Assembly: GCA_008828725.1 (NCBI GenBank)
Contig: MEHQ01001472.1
Span: 375,125 to 439,124, forward strand
Source: Saccharina japonica
Lineage: Eukaryota; Sar; Phaeophyceae; Laminariales; Laminariaceae
Length of the DNA: 64,000 nucleotides
Direction of reading: 5' to 3'
In this document: in pieces, positions 12,640 to 24,803 of the stretch
Numbering within the stretch: position 1 is the first letter of the stretch
Layout: each line of letters starts with the position of its first letter
The notes under the pieces: model-generated
What the model saw: the letters and a program-made list of their open reading frames with translations, nothing else
Databases searched by the model: none
What the model was told of the DNA's origin: nothing
Made by a program: the position numbers and the translations under genes

Positions 12640-13565
12640 TATTTAGGCTAGGTGGTTGTTACAGGTGTAATCTCAGGCAGAGTAAGGTTGGCAACGTTGT
12701 CGCGCGGGGTTGAAGGGTGCCGGTGTTAGGCCCTATGTACAATATCCCTACGTACCCAGACCCCTGTGAATAAACGGGTCGGAGATAAAAATGGATGTTT
12801 GAGATATTGTGAAAACATCAAGGGAACCAATGGCTGGGCTCGTGACTGGTGCGTAGCTACCATAGATGGATGTCGCCAGCTCGCCGTAAACGCGTTACAC
12901 AATTAATCAGGTATTGAGACGTACATCTCTCAGCCTCACAAGGCTGATGGAGGATGCCCTCAGCCCCATACAAATATGACGGTGCCTATCAATACGTTTC
13001 TACGCCCCCTTCCCATGTCCTTGGGGGCGCGGTACGTTCCCTACCCCTTCGTGCGCGCGCGACAATTTCCCGGCTGTTGTGTCACCTGCCTATTATTTTT
13101 TCGCCGGCGGCCCCGCGATCGCCTAATCCATATGTAAAGCGCCGCAGCTGACACGGAATACATCGTACACACGGAGGGCGACAGCTGCACCAGCACCCTT
13201 TGCTGGGTAGAGGGGGCAGCACCATGGACGTCGACGGTCACTTACCCGCGGGCTAGGGCCGTTACTTCAAAATGAATCCACCGCCTTGGTTGGTTATTGA
13301 CACCCACATCCTGTGATCAGTCAGGAGCCGATGCAGCCGAAACGCCAAGCGTTAGCGTGGTGGTTGGAGCCAAAGTCGTTGCTACTATCTACCAGGTATT
13401 TAGTACCACGAGCTCGAAGCGCGGGGCACACCCAGAATATCGGAATGTTTATGCCACGGGTCTCGCCCCTGTTCTCACAGGATACCAGCTTCGGGCGGCA
13501 TCGCAGCTACTACTACGGTATGCCGATGGCGATATAGTTTGGACACACCAATACAACGCCCCGAC
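12640..13565. other. Stretch without recognised genes
   Basis: A 114-residue frame (13297-13641, plus) runs into the SINE and has no known domain. Nothing else is supported. Confidence 0.45.
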
Positions 13566-13890
13566 TGCTACTAAGTGTTGGTTTACGGGGTTCGAATCTC
13601 ACGTGGGTCGGACGTTTGATTTTAATTGCAAAAATACATAAACAAAAACGGAATCAACTGCTGAGAGCGCCTACTGTAGTAGCATGGGTAGGCGCAATTC
13701 GATGCGAATCGATGAGGGAAGAAAGGGCTGATATCTTTTCGAGACAAAAATGCAAGGCAAGAACCATAGTGGGGGAAGAGGGAGAAGAGCCTACTTTGTG
13801 ACCTTGGATCTGAGTTACGACCAGGAGGGAGAGAGGAAAACAAATGAAGATAATACATTGGATGGGGAAACCAAAAAACCAAAAACAACT
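13566..13890 (+). mobile_element. tRNA-derived SINE, 5'-truncated copy
   Basis: Begins within a tRNA-like head (B box GGGTTCGAATCTC) and runs through the family body (GGAATCAACTGCTGAGAGCG, GCAAGGCAAGAACC, CCTACTTTGTGACC, GATCTGAGTTACGACC) to an A-rich end. The A box is missing. Same family as the copies at 22.95, 26.03, 27.83, 37.43 and 50.99 kb. Confidence 0.75.
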
Positions 13891-14031
13891 CATCCTTGTC
13901 TCGCGGTCCCTGCAGTACAGGAGTGCGAAGGACGAACTCGATGGTACCAGTAGTGCACGGCATCTCGCCCTATCTGCAACTGCTCGCAACGTTTTCAACG
14001 GTAGCCGGGTACCAAAACCGATGCATCGCGG

Positions 14032-14215
14032 GGGGCTGCACGAATGGAATGCGACGGACAAATAAACGATATTATAGTCTGAACGGCCCACAGCAACAAC
14101 CTGTCTAGGCAAAAGCCCACGACAAAATATTTACTGGCGGGCGACAACCAAAATTAGCAGTTCTGGACGGCAACCAATGCGATCTCAATATTGAGTTATG
14201 CCCTCGTTGTTTCTT
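14032..14215. repeat. Diverged direct repeat, copy 1
   Basis: About 180 bp that recurs at 14754-14942. Shared landmarks are GCACGAATGGAATGCGACGG / GCACGAAATTGAATGCAAAG and GGCGGGCGACAACC / GGCGGGCGGCAACC. Confidence 0.55.
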
Positions 14216-14235
14216 CCACCGTACTCGAGGAAACG

Positions 14236-14575
14236 CACGCAAGCTTGCCTTTGCTGCTGGGTGAGCTCTTAGCCCATCTCCCTTCGTCCGAGGCCCGGTT
14301 TCCACGAGTGGTGGGGGCGGGAGACTACCGGTTGTTGCGCCCTGGTTGTCATTGCCCCTGCTACCTACTGTGCGCTTCGGATGCTCGCCAATGTCCGCGA
14401 TGAAACACTCGGGAAACTCAAAGACCTCGGCCCAATATTATGGCCGTCCGGGCCTCTCCGTGGGAGAACTCGGTTGACGGTCCCGGGGTTCCTCGTTAAG
14501 ACCCTGGCGGCAACAGCGCGGTTGACGAGACGTAGCTCGGTGTCAAGGCTGCTCAAAGTACCACGGGCTTACCCC
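14236..14575. repeat. Single arm of foldback element B
   Basis: Resembles the right half of the 15612-16094 foldback: TTGCCTTTGCTGCTGGGTGA near the centre, then AAGACCCTGGCGGCAACAGC near the outer end. The mirror arm is absent. Confidence 0.55.
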
Positions 14576-14753
14576 CGGTGAGCCGATCAGTGGGGAATTT
14601 CCGAGGACGTGCGTTAGATTGTAAGCACATATACAAGCGGAGTCCTCCACGCCCCGGACCTTGTCTATCAGCACACAGGTTATCAGTGTAAACCTGTGAT
14701 ACAGCCGGGCTGACAAAGGTGTATTTTAACACGCCGAATCTGTCTCTTGCGGG

Positions 14754-14942
14754 CGCAGCACGAAATTGAATGCAAAGGACAAACACGATGGTATCGTAGT
14801 CCGAATGGCCCTATGAACTTCGAATGGCCCACAAACACTTGTCGCAGCAAAACCCAGTACAAACTAGTCAACGGCGGGCGGCAACCAGACGTGTGATCCT
14901 GGGCCGCACCACTGCAAGCTCAAACTGAAGCCATGTCTCGTC
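14754..14942. repeat. Diverged direct repeat, copy 2
   Basis: Second copy of the 14032-14215 sequence in the same orientation. The two copies flank the single arm of foldback element B. Confidence 0.55.
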
Positions 14943-15611
14943 AGTAATGTGTTCGTTCAATAATTGGGTCTTAAGGCAACCCCGAGTGTCGGAATAAAAA
15001 AGAAAAGAGGCACCTTTCGTTATAAAGGGTCGATAGGGGCTCACAGAACACGTGTGCCCAAAATCAGGATAAATCTCTGAAAATGGCATGGACTTTTGGA
15101 CCTTTTGAGCGGGAACAGTGCAAGTTGTGCGGAGTTGCTTCGTAAATATTTAGTGTCAGTATATGATCAATTCTTCGGCATTAAAAATGACTCGAAGTTG
15201 GCCTTTCGTAGACAGTTCTCCGAACTCGTGCGCAAAACGTTTGAGAGACATGCCTAGGAGTGCCTGGAACCGGTTCGGTCAGAAATCAAATGAAAACGAA
15301 GACGTTTGTTGAAACGTAAACGCCTGACTGTTACCGGCTTTTTCAGGGCCCGTGGTTGTTCGGGACACCTTTTCCCCGCTAGCGCCAGTCCTAGGGCCTC
15401 AACTAAAAACCGTGTACGATGTCGCCTTCTTCCGCTGTTCATTGCGGTCACTATTATACTAAAATATGTTACATTTGAGTAGATATTGCAAGCGGCATTC
15501 ATTCATGGTTGGCAAATTTTAGGGCGTTTAGCTTCAACCAGTTTCGTAAAAGTGTTTTTAATCGTACGCAAGCCCTCGCAACCATCTCGCTGATTGGGCT
15601 CGCTGAGGGTA

Positions 15612-16094
15612 AGCCACAGGTACTTGGCGTAGGCCTTGGCAATGAGCCTCGTCGCGCCTACTACGCTGTTGCTGCCAAGGTCTTGTCCGGAAACCTGTGG
15701 ACCTTAAGCCGAGTCCACCCGCAGGAGGGGGATCGAGAGCCCTTCATATTGGGCCGAGGTTTCCGAGTACCCAGAATTGTTCATCGCAGACATTGGGGAT
15801 CCCGCAGAGCGAAAGCACGGATCAACAGCTGACCCAGCGGGAGAGAGCAGCTCATGGAAACCTGCCTTTGCTGCTGGGTCAGCTGTTGACCCGTGCTTTC
15901 GTTTTGCAGAATCCCCAAGGTCTGCAATGAAATACTCAGGGTGCTTGAACGTCGCAGCCCAATATGATCTGCGCTCGAGCCCCCTCTGCGGGCGGACTCG
16001 GCTTGCGATCCGCGGGTTTCCCGGCAAGACCCTGACGGTAACAGCGTGGTTGGGGCGGCGTGGCTCAGTGTCGAGACCTACTCCAAGGGTGTGT
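15612..16094. repeat. Foldback element B
   Basis: Long imperfect palindrome centred near 15853. The left arm (15612-15840) and right arm (15862-16094) mirror each other: GGATCAACAGCTGACCCAGC is inverted as GCTGGGTCAGCTGTTGACCC, and AAGCCGAGTCCACCCGCAGG as CTGCGGGCGGACTCGGCTT. Open frames on both strands here are mirror images and are not taken as genes. Confidence 0.75.
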
Positions 16095-16189
16095 TAAGTT
16101 AGCATGCTACTCGCATTGACGATCTGGTTGTGGCGATACGTTGTTATTAATAGCACGTTACCATAAATGACTACTGGGCGTAACATCAC

Positions 16190-16465
16190 GTTCCTACGTT
16201 ACGGTTGATCCTGTCATTCATTCAACATAATGTTTCTATTTTACCGTTTGGTCTCTTGGGTACATAACACGTGTTGCCAGCGTGACGGCTGGACCTGTCA
16301 TTGCTTCAACATAGTGATGCTATGTTACCGTTTGGTCTCTTGGGTACATAAGATGTGTTACTAGCGTGACGGCTGGACCTATCATTGCTGTAGCATACTG
16401 ATGCTATGTTACCGTTTTGGACCCTTGGGTACATAACATAAGTTACCAGTGTTACACTTGAAGCG
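16190..16465. repeat. ~85-bp tandem repeat, about three units
   Basis: Units share CGTGACGGCTGGACCTGTCA, TATGTTACCGTTTGGTCTCT and TGGGTACATAAC. The third unit is degraded. Confidence 0.8.
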
Positions 16466-17446
16466 GGGTCGCGAAGTAACGTAATGTCCATGGTGTACGG
16501 CTGTATTCCAGTATACCCTCTCGCACGTGGGGACACCTCCAACAACAGCACCGGGAGGGGAGGATCACATGTCACCCCCGGGAGGGGGTCATTAACATAG
16601 CATCCCCGATAAATAAAAGGTCTCAATATGTTTTAAACCCCCCTCAACAAAGGATTATTAGGAAGGGACCCCCGCAAAAAAGCATCTCCGAAAGCTTAAG
16701 ACACCACGCCAGTACCTTATTAATCTAAAACGTGTTTCAACTAAATCATCATACTCGCACGTACGAGCTGTTGACGTTTGATCGGGGATGTGCGCCACCG
16801 GCTAACGTGTGTTACTACTACGTAATTTGTATACGAGCTAACACGTTAACATAGTGTTAGTGCTTTTTGCTATCATATACCTTGATTACCCAACGTGTGT
16901 TGCGGTGCAATGAGTATTTCGGCTACGCAACATCATAACGTTATGTTGCTCGCAATGAGCCACATACTGTAACAAAGTAACAATATGCTGTTGCCAGCAC
17001 GGATTCTAGCTAACACAATATAATTGTCTCTGCTTTATTAAGCCTAAGACTATGGCCTCGGGAAAGCTGAACTGTTGGTTGTCGGGGGGGTGCTCCAGCA
17101 TGGTAATAGTTGATATTTGGGAATTTGGATTTCAATGAATTTGCTTGAATTTCTGGTATTCGGTACTTTGAAGTTGCTTGAGGCATTTAATAGTCTTGTG
17201 GTGTTCGGTACTATGAATTTGAGATTTGTGCTATTGATTCCGGATGATGATTTGTGGTTTTCGGGTACGTATGAGGTGAACATGCTATGATATTGTGAGG
17301 CTTTTTTGCCATGCTGTTCACCAAGCTGGGAGGATATTAGTCGATGGGTCTGTGCACTTGTTCGGCATGCATACTGCGGATGTGTGGTGTTACACAGTAT
17401 CGATTGCAAAGCAGGGAGAACATTGATTGTGCATGCAACAGATACC

Positions 17447-17985
17447 ACAGGTACGATGACCGTTACAGGTATTAGGGAGTTTATACGCTTGATAAGGCTT
17501 TAATGGGGTGGAAATACGGACCAGCTTTCTTCGCTCGTCTGCCCGCATGCTTGCTGGGTACTTCGCGTCTGTTTCGAGGTCCTATAATATATATACTGAA
17601 CTACGTAGTTTATGTCTACATCGAGGATCGCTCCAGCACCTTGACCCTGTTCGCCTGTGCAAGGGCCCGTCATGCGCCCAAGGTTGAATCTACAATAAGC
17701 TGGGTAGGTGCTTTAATAACGTAATCATATAACAGTGATGGTGTTCCTTACTGTCGAAGCATGCAATATGTTCTTGCAGCTGTCTGATCAATACATTCGA
17801 AACTCGACGTAGACTTAAACCACATAGTTCAGTCTGTATATATGATAGGACCTAGGAGCAAAAGCGGAGTACCCAGCAAGCACGCGGGAAGACAAGCGGA
17901 GAAAGCTGGCCCGTGTTCTCCAGATCAATAAAGCCTCATCAAGTATATGAACTCCCTAATACCAGTAACGGTCATCGTACCTGCA
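17447..17985. repeat. Foldback element C, copy 1 (centre deleted)
   Basis: Ends are ACAGGTACGATGACCGTTAC at the left and its inverse GTAACGGTCATCGTACCTG at the right. Arms contain GGCCAGCTTTCTTCGCTCGT and the reverse-oriented copy. The central rRNA-like GC-rich part seen in copies 2-5 is absent. Confidence 0.75.
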
Positions 17986-18019
17986 GTATCAATTGCAAAT
18001 TGCTTGCAATAGATACCAC

Positions 18020-20323
18020 AGCAGGTACGATGACCGTTACAGGTGTTAAGGAGTTCATATCCTTGATGAGGCTATATTGTGGTGCACGTACGGGCCAGCT
18101 TTCTCCGCTCGTCTGCCCGCGTGCTTGCTGGGTACCTCGCTTCTACTTCGGGGTCCTATAACATATATACTGAACCACGTGGTTCATGTCTACATCGAGA
18201 AGCGCACCTTGACCCTGTACGCCTGTGTGAGGGCCCGTCATGCGCCCGAGGTTGAATCAACAAGGCGCGATGGGCGGTGCGTACCGAAAACCAAAAAGTT
18301 CAAACCGAGCAGAGAGCGTGGGCAGTTCTACGTGCGTTTGCTGACGATCCCGCGGCACGACGCCGTCGCACTCGTTTGCTCGGGCAGCGAACTTGTGTCG
18401 TGCAGACATTGTCGTATTTGCGCGATATCGGCGAACGGCCACATAAGACCTCCACCATGTCTGCACGACAGCGCGCTAGTGTCGTGCAGACATGGTGGAG
18501 GTCTCATGTGGCCGCCCGCCATTATCGCGCCAGGCAAACCATGTCTGCACGACACAAGCGCGCTGCGCGAGCAAACGAGTGCGACGGCAGCGTGCCGCGG
18601 CCTCGCAAGCTAACGCACGTAGAACTGTCCACGCTCTCTGCTCCGTTCGGGCCTTCCGGTCGGCGATACGCATCGCCCATTGCTCCTTGTTGATTCAACC
18701 TCGGGCGCATGGCTGGCCCTTACACAGGTAGGCAGGGTCAAGGTGCTGGAGCGCTCCTCGATGAAGACATGAACCACGTAGTTCAGTGCATGCAATTTGC
18801 AATATATAACACAGGTACGATGGAAGTTACTGGTTACAGGTAGTAGGGAGTTCATATACTTGATGAGGCTTTAATGACGTGCAAATACGGGCCAGCTTTC
18901 TCCGCTGGTCTGCCCGCGTTCTTGCTGGGTACATCTCTTCTGATTCGGGTTCCTATAATGTATATACTGAACTACGTAGTTCATGTCGACATCGAAGAAC
19001 GCTCCAGTACCTTGACCCTGTCCGCCTGTCTAAGGGCCCGTCATGCGCCCGAAGTTGAATAAAGAAGGCGAGATGGCCGGTGCGTACTGCCAACCGGAAG
19101 GCCTGAACGTAGTAGAGAGCGTCGGCAGTTCTACGTGCGTTTGCTTGCGAGACCGCGGCACGCTGCCGTCACACTCGTTTGCTCGCGCAACGCGCTTGTG
19201 TCGTGCAGACATGAAGGGCGCTGCGCGAGCAAACGAGTGCGACGGCAGCGTGCCGCGGCCTCGCAAGCTAACGCACGTAGAACTGCCGACGCTCTCTACT
19301 ACGTTCGGGCCTTCCGGTTGGCAGTACGCACCGGCCATCTCGCCTTGTTGATTCAACCTCGGGCGCACGACGGGCCCTTAGACAGGCGGACAGGGTCAAG
19401 GTGCTGGAGCGTTCTTCGATGTCGACATGAACCACGTAGTTCAGTATATACATTATAGGAACCCGAATCAGAAGCGATGTACCCAGCAAGAACGCGGGCA
19501 GACGAGCGGAGAAAGCTGGCCCGTGTTTTCACGTCAATAAAGCCTCATCAAGTATATGAACTCCCTTACACCTGTAACGGTCATCGTCCCTGTGTTATAT
19601 ATTGCAAATTGCATGTACTGAACTACGTGGTTCATGTCTTCATCGAGGAGTGCTCCAGCACACTGACCCTGCCTACCTGTGTAAGGGCCAGCCATGCGCC
19701 CGAGGTTGAATCAACAAGGAGCAATGGGCGGTGCGGATAGCTGACCGGAAGGCCCGAACGGAGCAGAGAGCGTGGACAGTTCTACGTGCGTTAGCTTGCG
19801 AGGCCGCGGCACGCTGCCGTCGCACTCGTTTGCTCGCGCAACGCGCTTGTGTCGTACAAACATGGTTTTCTTGGCGTAATGGCGCCGTTATCGCGCCAAG
19901 ACGACCATGTCTGCACGACATAAGCGCGCTGCGCGAGCGAACGAGTGCGACGGCGGCGTGCCGCGGCCTCGCATGCGAACGCACGTAGAACTTCCCACGC
20001 TCTCTGCTCGGTTCGGACCTTTTGGTTTCCGGTACGCACCGTCCATCGCGCCTTGTTAATTCAACCTCGGGCGCATGATGGGTCCTTACACAAGCGGACA
20101 GGGCCAGAGTGCTAGAGCGCTCGTCGATGTAGACATCGAGCACGTAGTTCAGTATATATACAAACCTGGTATATATTATAGGACCTCGAAGCAGGAGCGA
20201 AGTACCCCGCAAGCACGCGGAGAGACGAGCGAAGAAAGCTGGCCCGTGTTTCCAACTCAATTAAGCCTCATCAAGTGTATGGACTCCTAATACCTGTACC
20301 GGTCATCGTACCTGCAGACCTGC
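18020..20323. repeat. Foldback element C, copies 2-4: a palindrome nested inside a palindrome
   Basis: 18020-18810 and 19598-20323 are inverted relatives. Each is truncated at the same internal point: TTCAGTGCATGCAATTTGCA on one side, TGCAAATTGCATGTACTGAA on the other. Between them sits a complete copy (about 18811-19597) that is itself a palindrome with ends ACAGGTACGATG and CATCGTCCCTGT. The left outer copy also has a perfect central hairpin: ACCTCCACCATGTCTGCACG near 18450 mirrored by CGTGCAGACATGGTGGAGGT near 18485. Several long frames exist on both strands (for example 18077-18613 plus and 19673-20260 minus), but they are the same DNA read in mirror copies. Confidence 0.75.
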
Positions 20324-20355
20324 AGTATCAATTGCAAATTGCTTGCACTAGATAC

Positions 20356-21157
20356 CACAGGTACGATGGCAGTTACTGGTTACAGGTAGTAGGGAGTTAA
20401 TATCCGTGATGAGGCTTTATTGAGGTGAACGTACGGGCCAGCTTTCTCCGCTTGTCTGCCGGCGTGCTTGCTGTGTTCCTCGCTTCTGCTTCGGGGTCCA
20501 ATAATATATCTATATTGAACTACGTGGTTCAGGCCTACGTCGACGAGCCCTCCAGCACCTTGACCCTGTCCGCCTGTGTAAGGGCCCGTCATGCGCCCGA
20601 GGTTGGATCAACAAGGCACGATGGGCGGTGTGTACCGCCAACCGCAAGGCGCGAACGGAGCAGAGAGCGTAGACATAACTACGTGCATTTTGTTGCGAGG
20701 CCGCGGCAGACCACCGTCGCACTCGGTTGATCGCGCAGCGCGCTTGTGGCGTGCAGACATGAAGGGCGCTGCGCGAGCAAACGAGTGCGACGGCAGCGTG
20801 CCGCGGCCTCGCAAGCAAACGCACGTAGAACTGCCCACGCTCTCTGCTCGGTTCGGACCGTTTGGTTTTCGGTACGCACCGTCCATCGCGCCTTGTTGAT
20901 TCAACCTCGGACGCATGATGGGCCCTTACACAAGCGGACAGGGTCAAGGTGCTGGAGCGCTCGTCGATGTGGACATCAACCACGTAGTTCAGTATATATA
21001 CAAGCCTGGTATATATTATAGGACCTCGAAGCAGAAGCGAAGTACCCAGCAAGCACGCGGGTAGACGAGCGAAGAAAGCTGGCCCGTATTTCCACCTCAA
21101 TAAAGCCTCATCAAGTATATGAACTCTCTAACACCTTTAACGGTCATCGCACCTGTG
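20356..21157. repeat. Foldback element C, copy 5 (full length)
   Basis: ~800 bp palindrome. Arms carry GGGCCAGCTTTCTCCGCTTG near the left end and GAAGAAAGCTGGCCCGTATT near the right. The centre is near 20765, around the mirrored GCAGCGCGCTTGTG / GAAGGGCGCTGCGC. Flanked on the left by TATCAATTGCAAATTGCTTG and on the right by GGTATCGGTTGCAAGCACAT, remnants of the cluster's common flank. Confidence 0.75.
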
Positions 21158-21194
21158 TCCTCTACTGTGGTATCGGTTGCAAGCACATTCAATA

Positions 21195-21475
21195 GACTAG
21201 TATCCTTATTCTGTCAGAGCGAGACCAGATGTTAGGCTAACATCCGTATTCTGGCGGGGCGAGACCAGATGTTAGGCTAACATATTTATATCGGTATTCT
21301 GGCAGAGCGAGACCAGATGTTAGGCTAACATCCGTATTTTGGCGGAGCGACACCAGGCGGTAGGCTATCATCCGCATTCTGGCAGAGCGAGACCATATGG
21401 TAGGCTGACATCCGTATTCTGGCGGACGAAACCAGATGTTAGGCTAACATCCGTATTTTGGCGGAGCGAAAAAGG
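21195..21475. repeat. ~43-bp tandem repeat, six to seven units
   Basis: Units read roughly ATCCGTATTCTGGCGGAGCG plus AGACCAGATGTTAGGCTAAC. One unit carries an extra ATTTATATCGGT. Directly abuts the foldback cluster. Confidence 0.85.
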
Positions 21476-21529
21476 GGAAGATTTGTTACAATTCCTACTC
21501 GTCTAGACGGCGAGTGTCTAGGCCCTATT

Positions 21530-21870
21530 TACCAGAGCTGGGTATCCATATCAAGAAAGCTGATATGTTCACCGGATGTGGATATGATATATCGTATCTG
21601 CTTTAAAAACAAAGTTGACATATATAACAATGCATACCAAGTATATACCATATAACATGAATATCATGGCTCCCGATAGGATATATCCGATACATCATGT
21701 TATGTATCCGATATATCACATGCAAGTTTTATTCAAACATATCAGATATTATATCCGATGTCCACTATCTGCCACTTGATATGGATATTATATGATAAGC
21801 TGGTATCCAAAAACCGGATGTATCCGGTTTTTCACGGGGGTATGTATCCATATCATATTCACCCCTTACG
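21530..21870. repeat. AT-rich degenerate palindromic region (GGATATATCC type)
   Basis: Contains repeated inverted motifs such as GGATATATCCGATA, TATCCGATATATCA, GATATGGATA and an ACCGGATGTATCCGGTTTTT hairpin. No coding signal. It may be an old palindromic satellite or MITE. Confidence 0.5.
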
Positions 21871-21978
21871 TACCTGGTATCTATTCTGAACAGTGGTAAT
21901 TTATAAAGTAGGAATACAGAGCGACACCACAAGTCGCACCTGATCATTATCATCATCATTACCACCGGGGCCGATGAC

Positions 21979-22125
21979 CTTGTTCGCAGTGCGCCCGCGG
22001 ACCCGTCGCCACAGACTGCCGACCAAGTCGACCGATACGACGTCGGCAGCAACCAACGAAACTATGATCTCAGTGAAGATGATGGTCAGCGCCGATCGTA
22101 GGAGCGGCACCAAGGGAGCAGCCAT
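21979..22125 (-). CDS. Possible isolated exon, hydrophobic, unknown protein
   Basis: ATG at 22125-22123, open for 49 codons up to a consensus donor (AACAAG before GT at 21978). The residues include LLRSALTIIFTEIIVSLVAA, a possible membrane helix, followed by a basic segment. GC-rich compared with its flanks. No partner exon or family was recognised, so it could be a chance frame in a GC-rich patch. Confidence 0.22.
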
Positions 22126-22489
22126 CTCGCTGAAGACTTCGCCAGCAGCAGTAGTAGTAACGGTGGCGGTGGCGGGGTAGCGTAGCAGTAAGTAGTACGG
22201 TTGTATTAGCAGGTTGCATTTTAAAGTGTAAATTTAGTATAACAGCATAACAGCAGCACGTATAATAAGTATTACTGTAGTACTCTATTGAAGTACTCTA
22301 CTGTGGTACTGGTACTTACTGTATTACACGTAGTTACTGCTGTAGATTAGCTATTAATAGCGTCCCTGCTGCTTTTGCTACTCTGTACGCTGTATCTTAT
22401 GTAAAGATCGGACACAAATAACTGCATCCAGGAGGAACTGTCATCATTATTGTTATTATTGCAATTCTACATGTCAGGGTCCGTTCATA

Positions 22490-22670
22490 TACAGTACAGG
22501 ACACCTACGTAGTAAGAAACAGGCTAATAAGAAATCCAGGCTGATATTTAGAGGAAGATAAGAAATTCGGGAGTCGCTATCTTGAAAGTAGTGTAAAAAG
22601 CACCCTCTCTCAGATAAGAAATCCAGCCTGGGCCAGATTTCCTGTTTCTTATTAGGTGTCCTGTACTGTA
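22490..22670. mobile_element. Tc1/mariner-type MITE with TA-CAGT ends
   Basis: 181 bp. Left end TACAGTACAGGACACCTA and right end AGGTGTCCTGTACTGTA are inverted repeats, continuing into TAAGAAACAGG / CCTGTTTCTTA. TA at both outer edges and a CAGT terminus are the Tc1/mariner pattern. The left end has four extra bases (CTACGTAG) relative to the right. Confidence 0.75.
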
Positions 22671-22950
22671 GAAGACGAGGGTAGAATTGTACGTGCACGA
22701 CGTTGGTGCAACTGATTTCTGACACTGCTCGGCCTACCGGGAACTAAAACTGTGGCCGCGCGGGCGCTCGACGTCGCCCATAATTGAGCATGCCGCGCTG
22801 ATTGAACCAAGAATGCTACTTTTTTGTGCCCGTAGTCGCGCGCAGTAGTCTATAGCTACACGTATGACATGTATGTACATGACGGCGCTAGGACGTAGCT
22901 CCCCAAAAGTAGAATCAACTGCACCACAAACAAGGGGTCATACGTACGTA

Positions 22951-23299
22951 TGGATACCCCGGTGGGCTAACAGGTAACCACGAAGCCTGTTAGCGTCGAG
23001 ATCGCGAGTTCGAGCCCCCCCGAGTGCATGCTCGTATTACTAGGGAGTTTTTCTCGCAAAAATACTGTATGTTGACTACGTAGCGGAAAGCGCGAGAGCG
23101 TGAGTTAGCAAAATTCGATGAAAATCGACGAACTTTGGGAAGGCTGGACCCTCTGCGCGATAAAAACCAAGGCAAAAACCGTAGTGGGGGAGGAGGGAGA
23201 GGAGCCTACTTTGTGACCCCGAATCTGAATTACGACTAGGGAGGGAGAAAGACAGAAGTGCGAAAATAATAAATGGGATGGGAAAAAAACAAAATGGAT
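22951..23299 (+). mobile_element. SINE with a different tRNA-like head
   Basis: The 3' half is the shared SINE body (AACCGTAGTGGGGGAGGAGG, GCCTACTTTGTGACCCCGAA) ending in an A-rich tail. The 5' half is another tRNA-like sequence, with B box GCGAGTTCGAGCC at about 23005 and a GGTGGGCTAACAGGT A-box-like region. It differs from the head in the 51.3 kb copy. Confidence 0.65.
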
Positions 23300-23360
23300 A
23301 CTGGATGCCTGGATACCCATTTTTATGATACGGTTACAATTATTTTGTTACTGTACGGAA

Positions 23361-23412
23361 GGTACAAGATACAAGATACAAGATACAAAATACAAGGTAC
23401 AAGATAAAATAT
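23361..23412. repeat. Short tandem repeat (ACAAGATA-like)
   Basis: About six imperfect 8-bp units (ACAAGATACAAGATAC...). Low complexity. Confidence 0.75.
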
Positions 23413-23491
23413 ACGGTTACACATGTTCGTCTGGTCTCTTTAAAATGGCAGTTACGTACCGGTTGGTACCATTGCCTATTATGAGGGTTAC

Positions 23492-23870
23492 TATGCGAGG
23501 TTGTACTGTGCCCCATATACAGACTCTTCATCACCAATGGGGAGGGAACGCAGTCGGGAAAAAAGCGGTTCCCGACGTCTCCCGTGCCGCTTTCTCTCTG
23601 GCGAAGAATAGGATACCGTACGATACGATATGCCAGGTAACACGCGAGAAAACACACACGAATGCTACTGTATGTGGTGACTCTTGGCTTCTGAGGTTGT
23701 ACTCTACCCCATACAGACTCTTCACCGCCAATGGGGAGGGAACGCAGCCACAGGGAAAGCGGTTCCCGATTTCCCCCGTGCCGCTTTCTCTCCTCTGCTC
23801 TGGTGAGGAACAGGATACCGTAAGATACGATCTAGCACGCAGGAAAACACGCAACACACCCCCTTGGACG
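23492..23870. repeat. Tandem duplication of a ~190-bp segment
   Basis: Copy 1 from about 23492 and copy 2 from about 23691 both start GAGGTTGTACT and share CAGACTCTTCA, AATGGGGAGGGAACGCAG, AGCGGTTCCCGA and CCGTGCCGCTTTCTCT. A long minus-strand frame (24124-23531) crosses both and reads the same peptide twice; it is not recognised as a protein. Confidence 0.75.
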
Positions 23871-24803
23871 AATTTCGAAGCTGATTTTCTCGACGCCGGG
23901 GGAGAGCACCGAGAGCGATGCGTATGTCTGTGAAAGATCTCAACGAGGAGCCCTTTCCAAAGCCAGCCGTCATTTTGTTTGGGTGCGCCCCGTCTGTGAT
24001 GTCGGACAAAATCGTCTCGGAAGTCCATCCCAGCAGTGTGTGGTGTTATCTTCTTCTTGTTGTTGTGTGTTGTACGGTATATTTCCTCGCGATTCGACGA
24101 GGGGGACGTCCCCATACATAGCACGCTGTCTCCACCGACTCAGCCACACGTGGTACTACTGTCCATGCCCACCTGTTGCTTGCTGCCTGTCGCTGAATGA
24201 AGTCGTCGCAAATGCTCCCCATCTCTCTGCTATCTCCTGTTGTCCTCTCTGCCTGTGTGGCCTCTCTCAGTTGTGGCAGCAGGCACACACCGCAACAACA
24301 CCACAACACCACAACAATATGAAACGCTTCGGGGGTGTTGCAGAAGATATCATACTCGCATGGATGTTGTCCGAAAACAAAAGTCCCCTTTGGATCTAAA
24401 ACGAAAAAGGTACCCCGAGCGCCCCGAGGGTACACACTTTTTTACAAGGAGGAGACTGACCAAAAACCAGCAAAAGGTACAACACCTTCCTGTCACAATC
24501 TGGTCAGAGCAACAGACCAGAATAGAAGGTATGATATCGGTATACAACGGTATACGATCCCCACTGTACTGCTGCTGCTGCTGTCGCCTACTGTACGTAG
24601 GCACAAGAAAATACAACGCAACACAACGCCCGAGCCGACCGCCTTCAGTACATTCGGTAGTACAGTAGTGCGTACAGTGCAACGTGCCTGTCGTCGTACA
24701 GTAGTAGTAGAGTTTGCTGTATGTACTGTGGTTATTACAGTTGCTTTTTATATACTAATCTTCCCAAGCCTTTCCGCTAAATAATGGAATCCTAGAGATT
24801 CAA

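Noticed and set aside
17503..21100. Long open frames on both strands (for example 18077-18613 plus, 20510-21100 minus) with a shared start-like peptide
   Set aside because: They are the same palindromic DNA read in mirror copies; frames are not conserved through the centres, and no domain is recognisable.
23531..24124. 197-codon minus-strand frame
   Set aside because: Crosses a tandem duplication and reads the same peptide twice; no recognised family.
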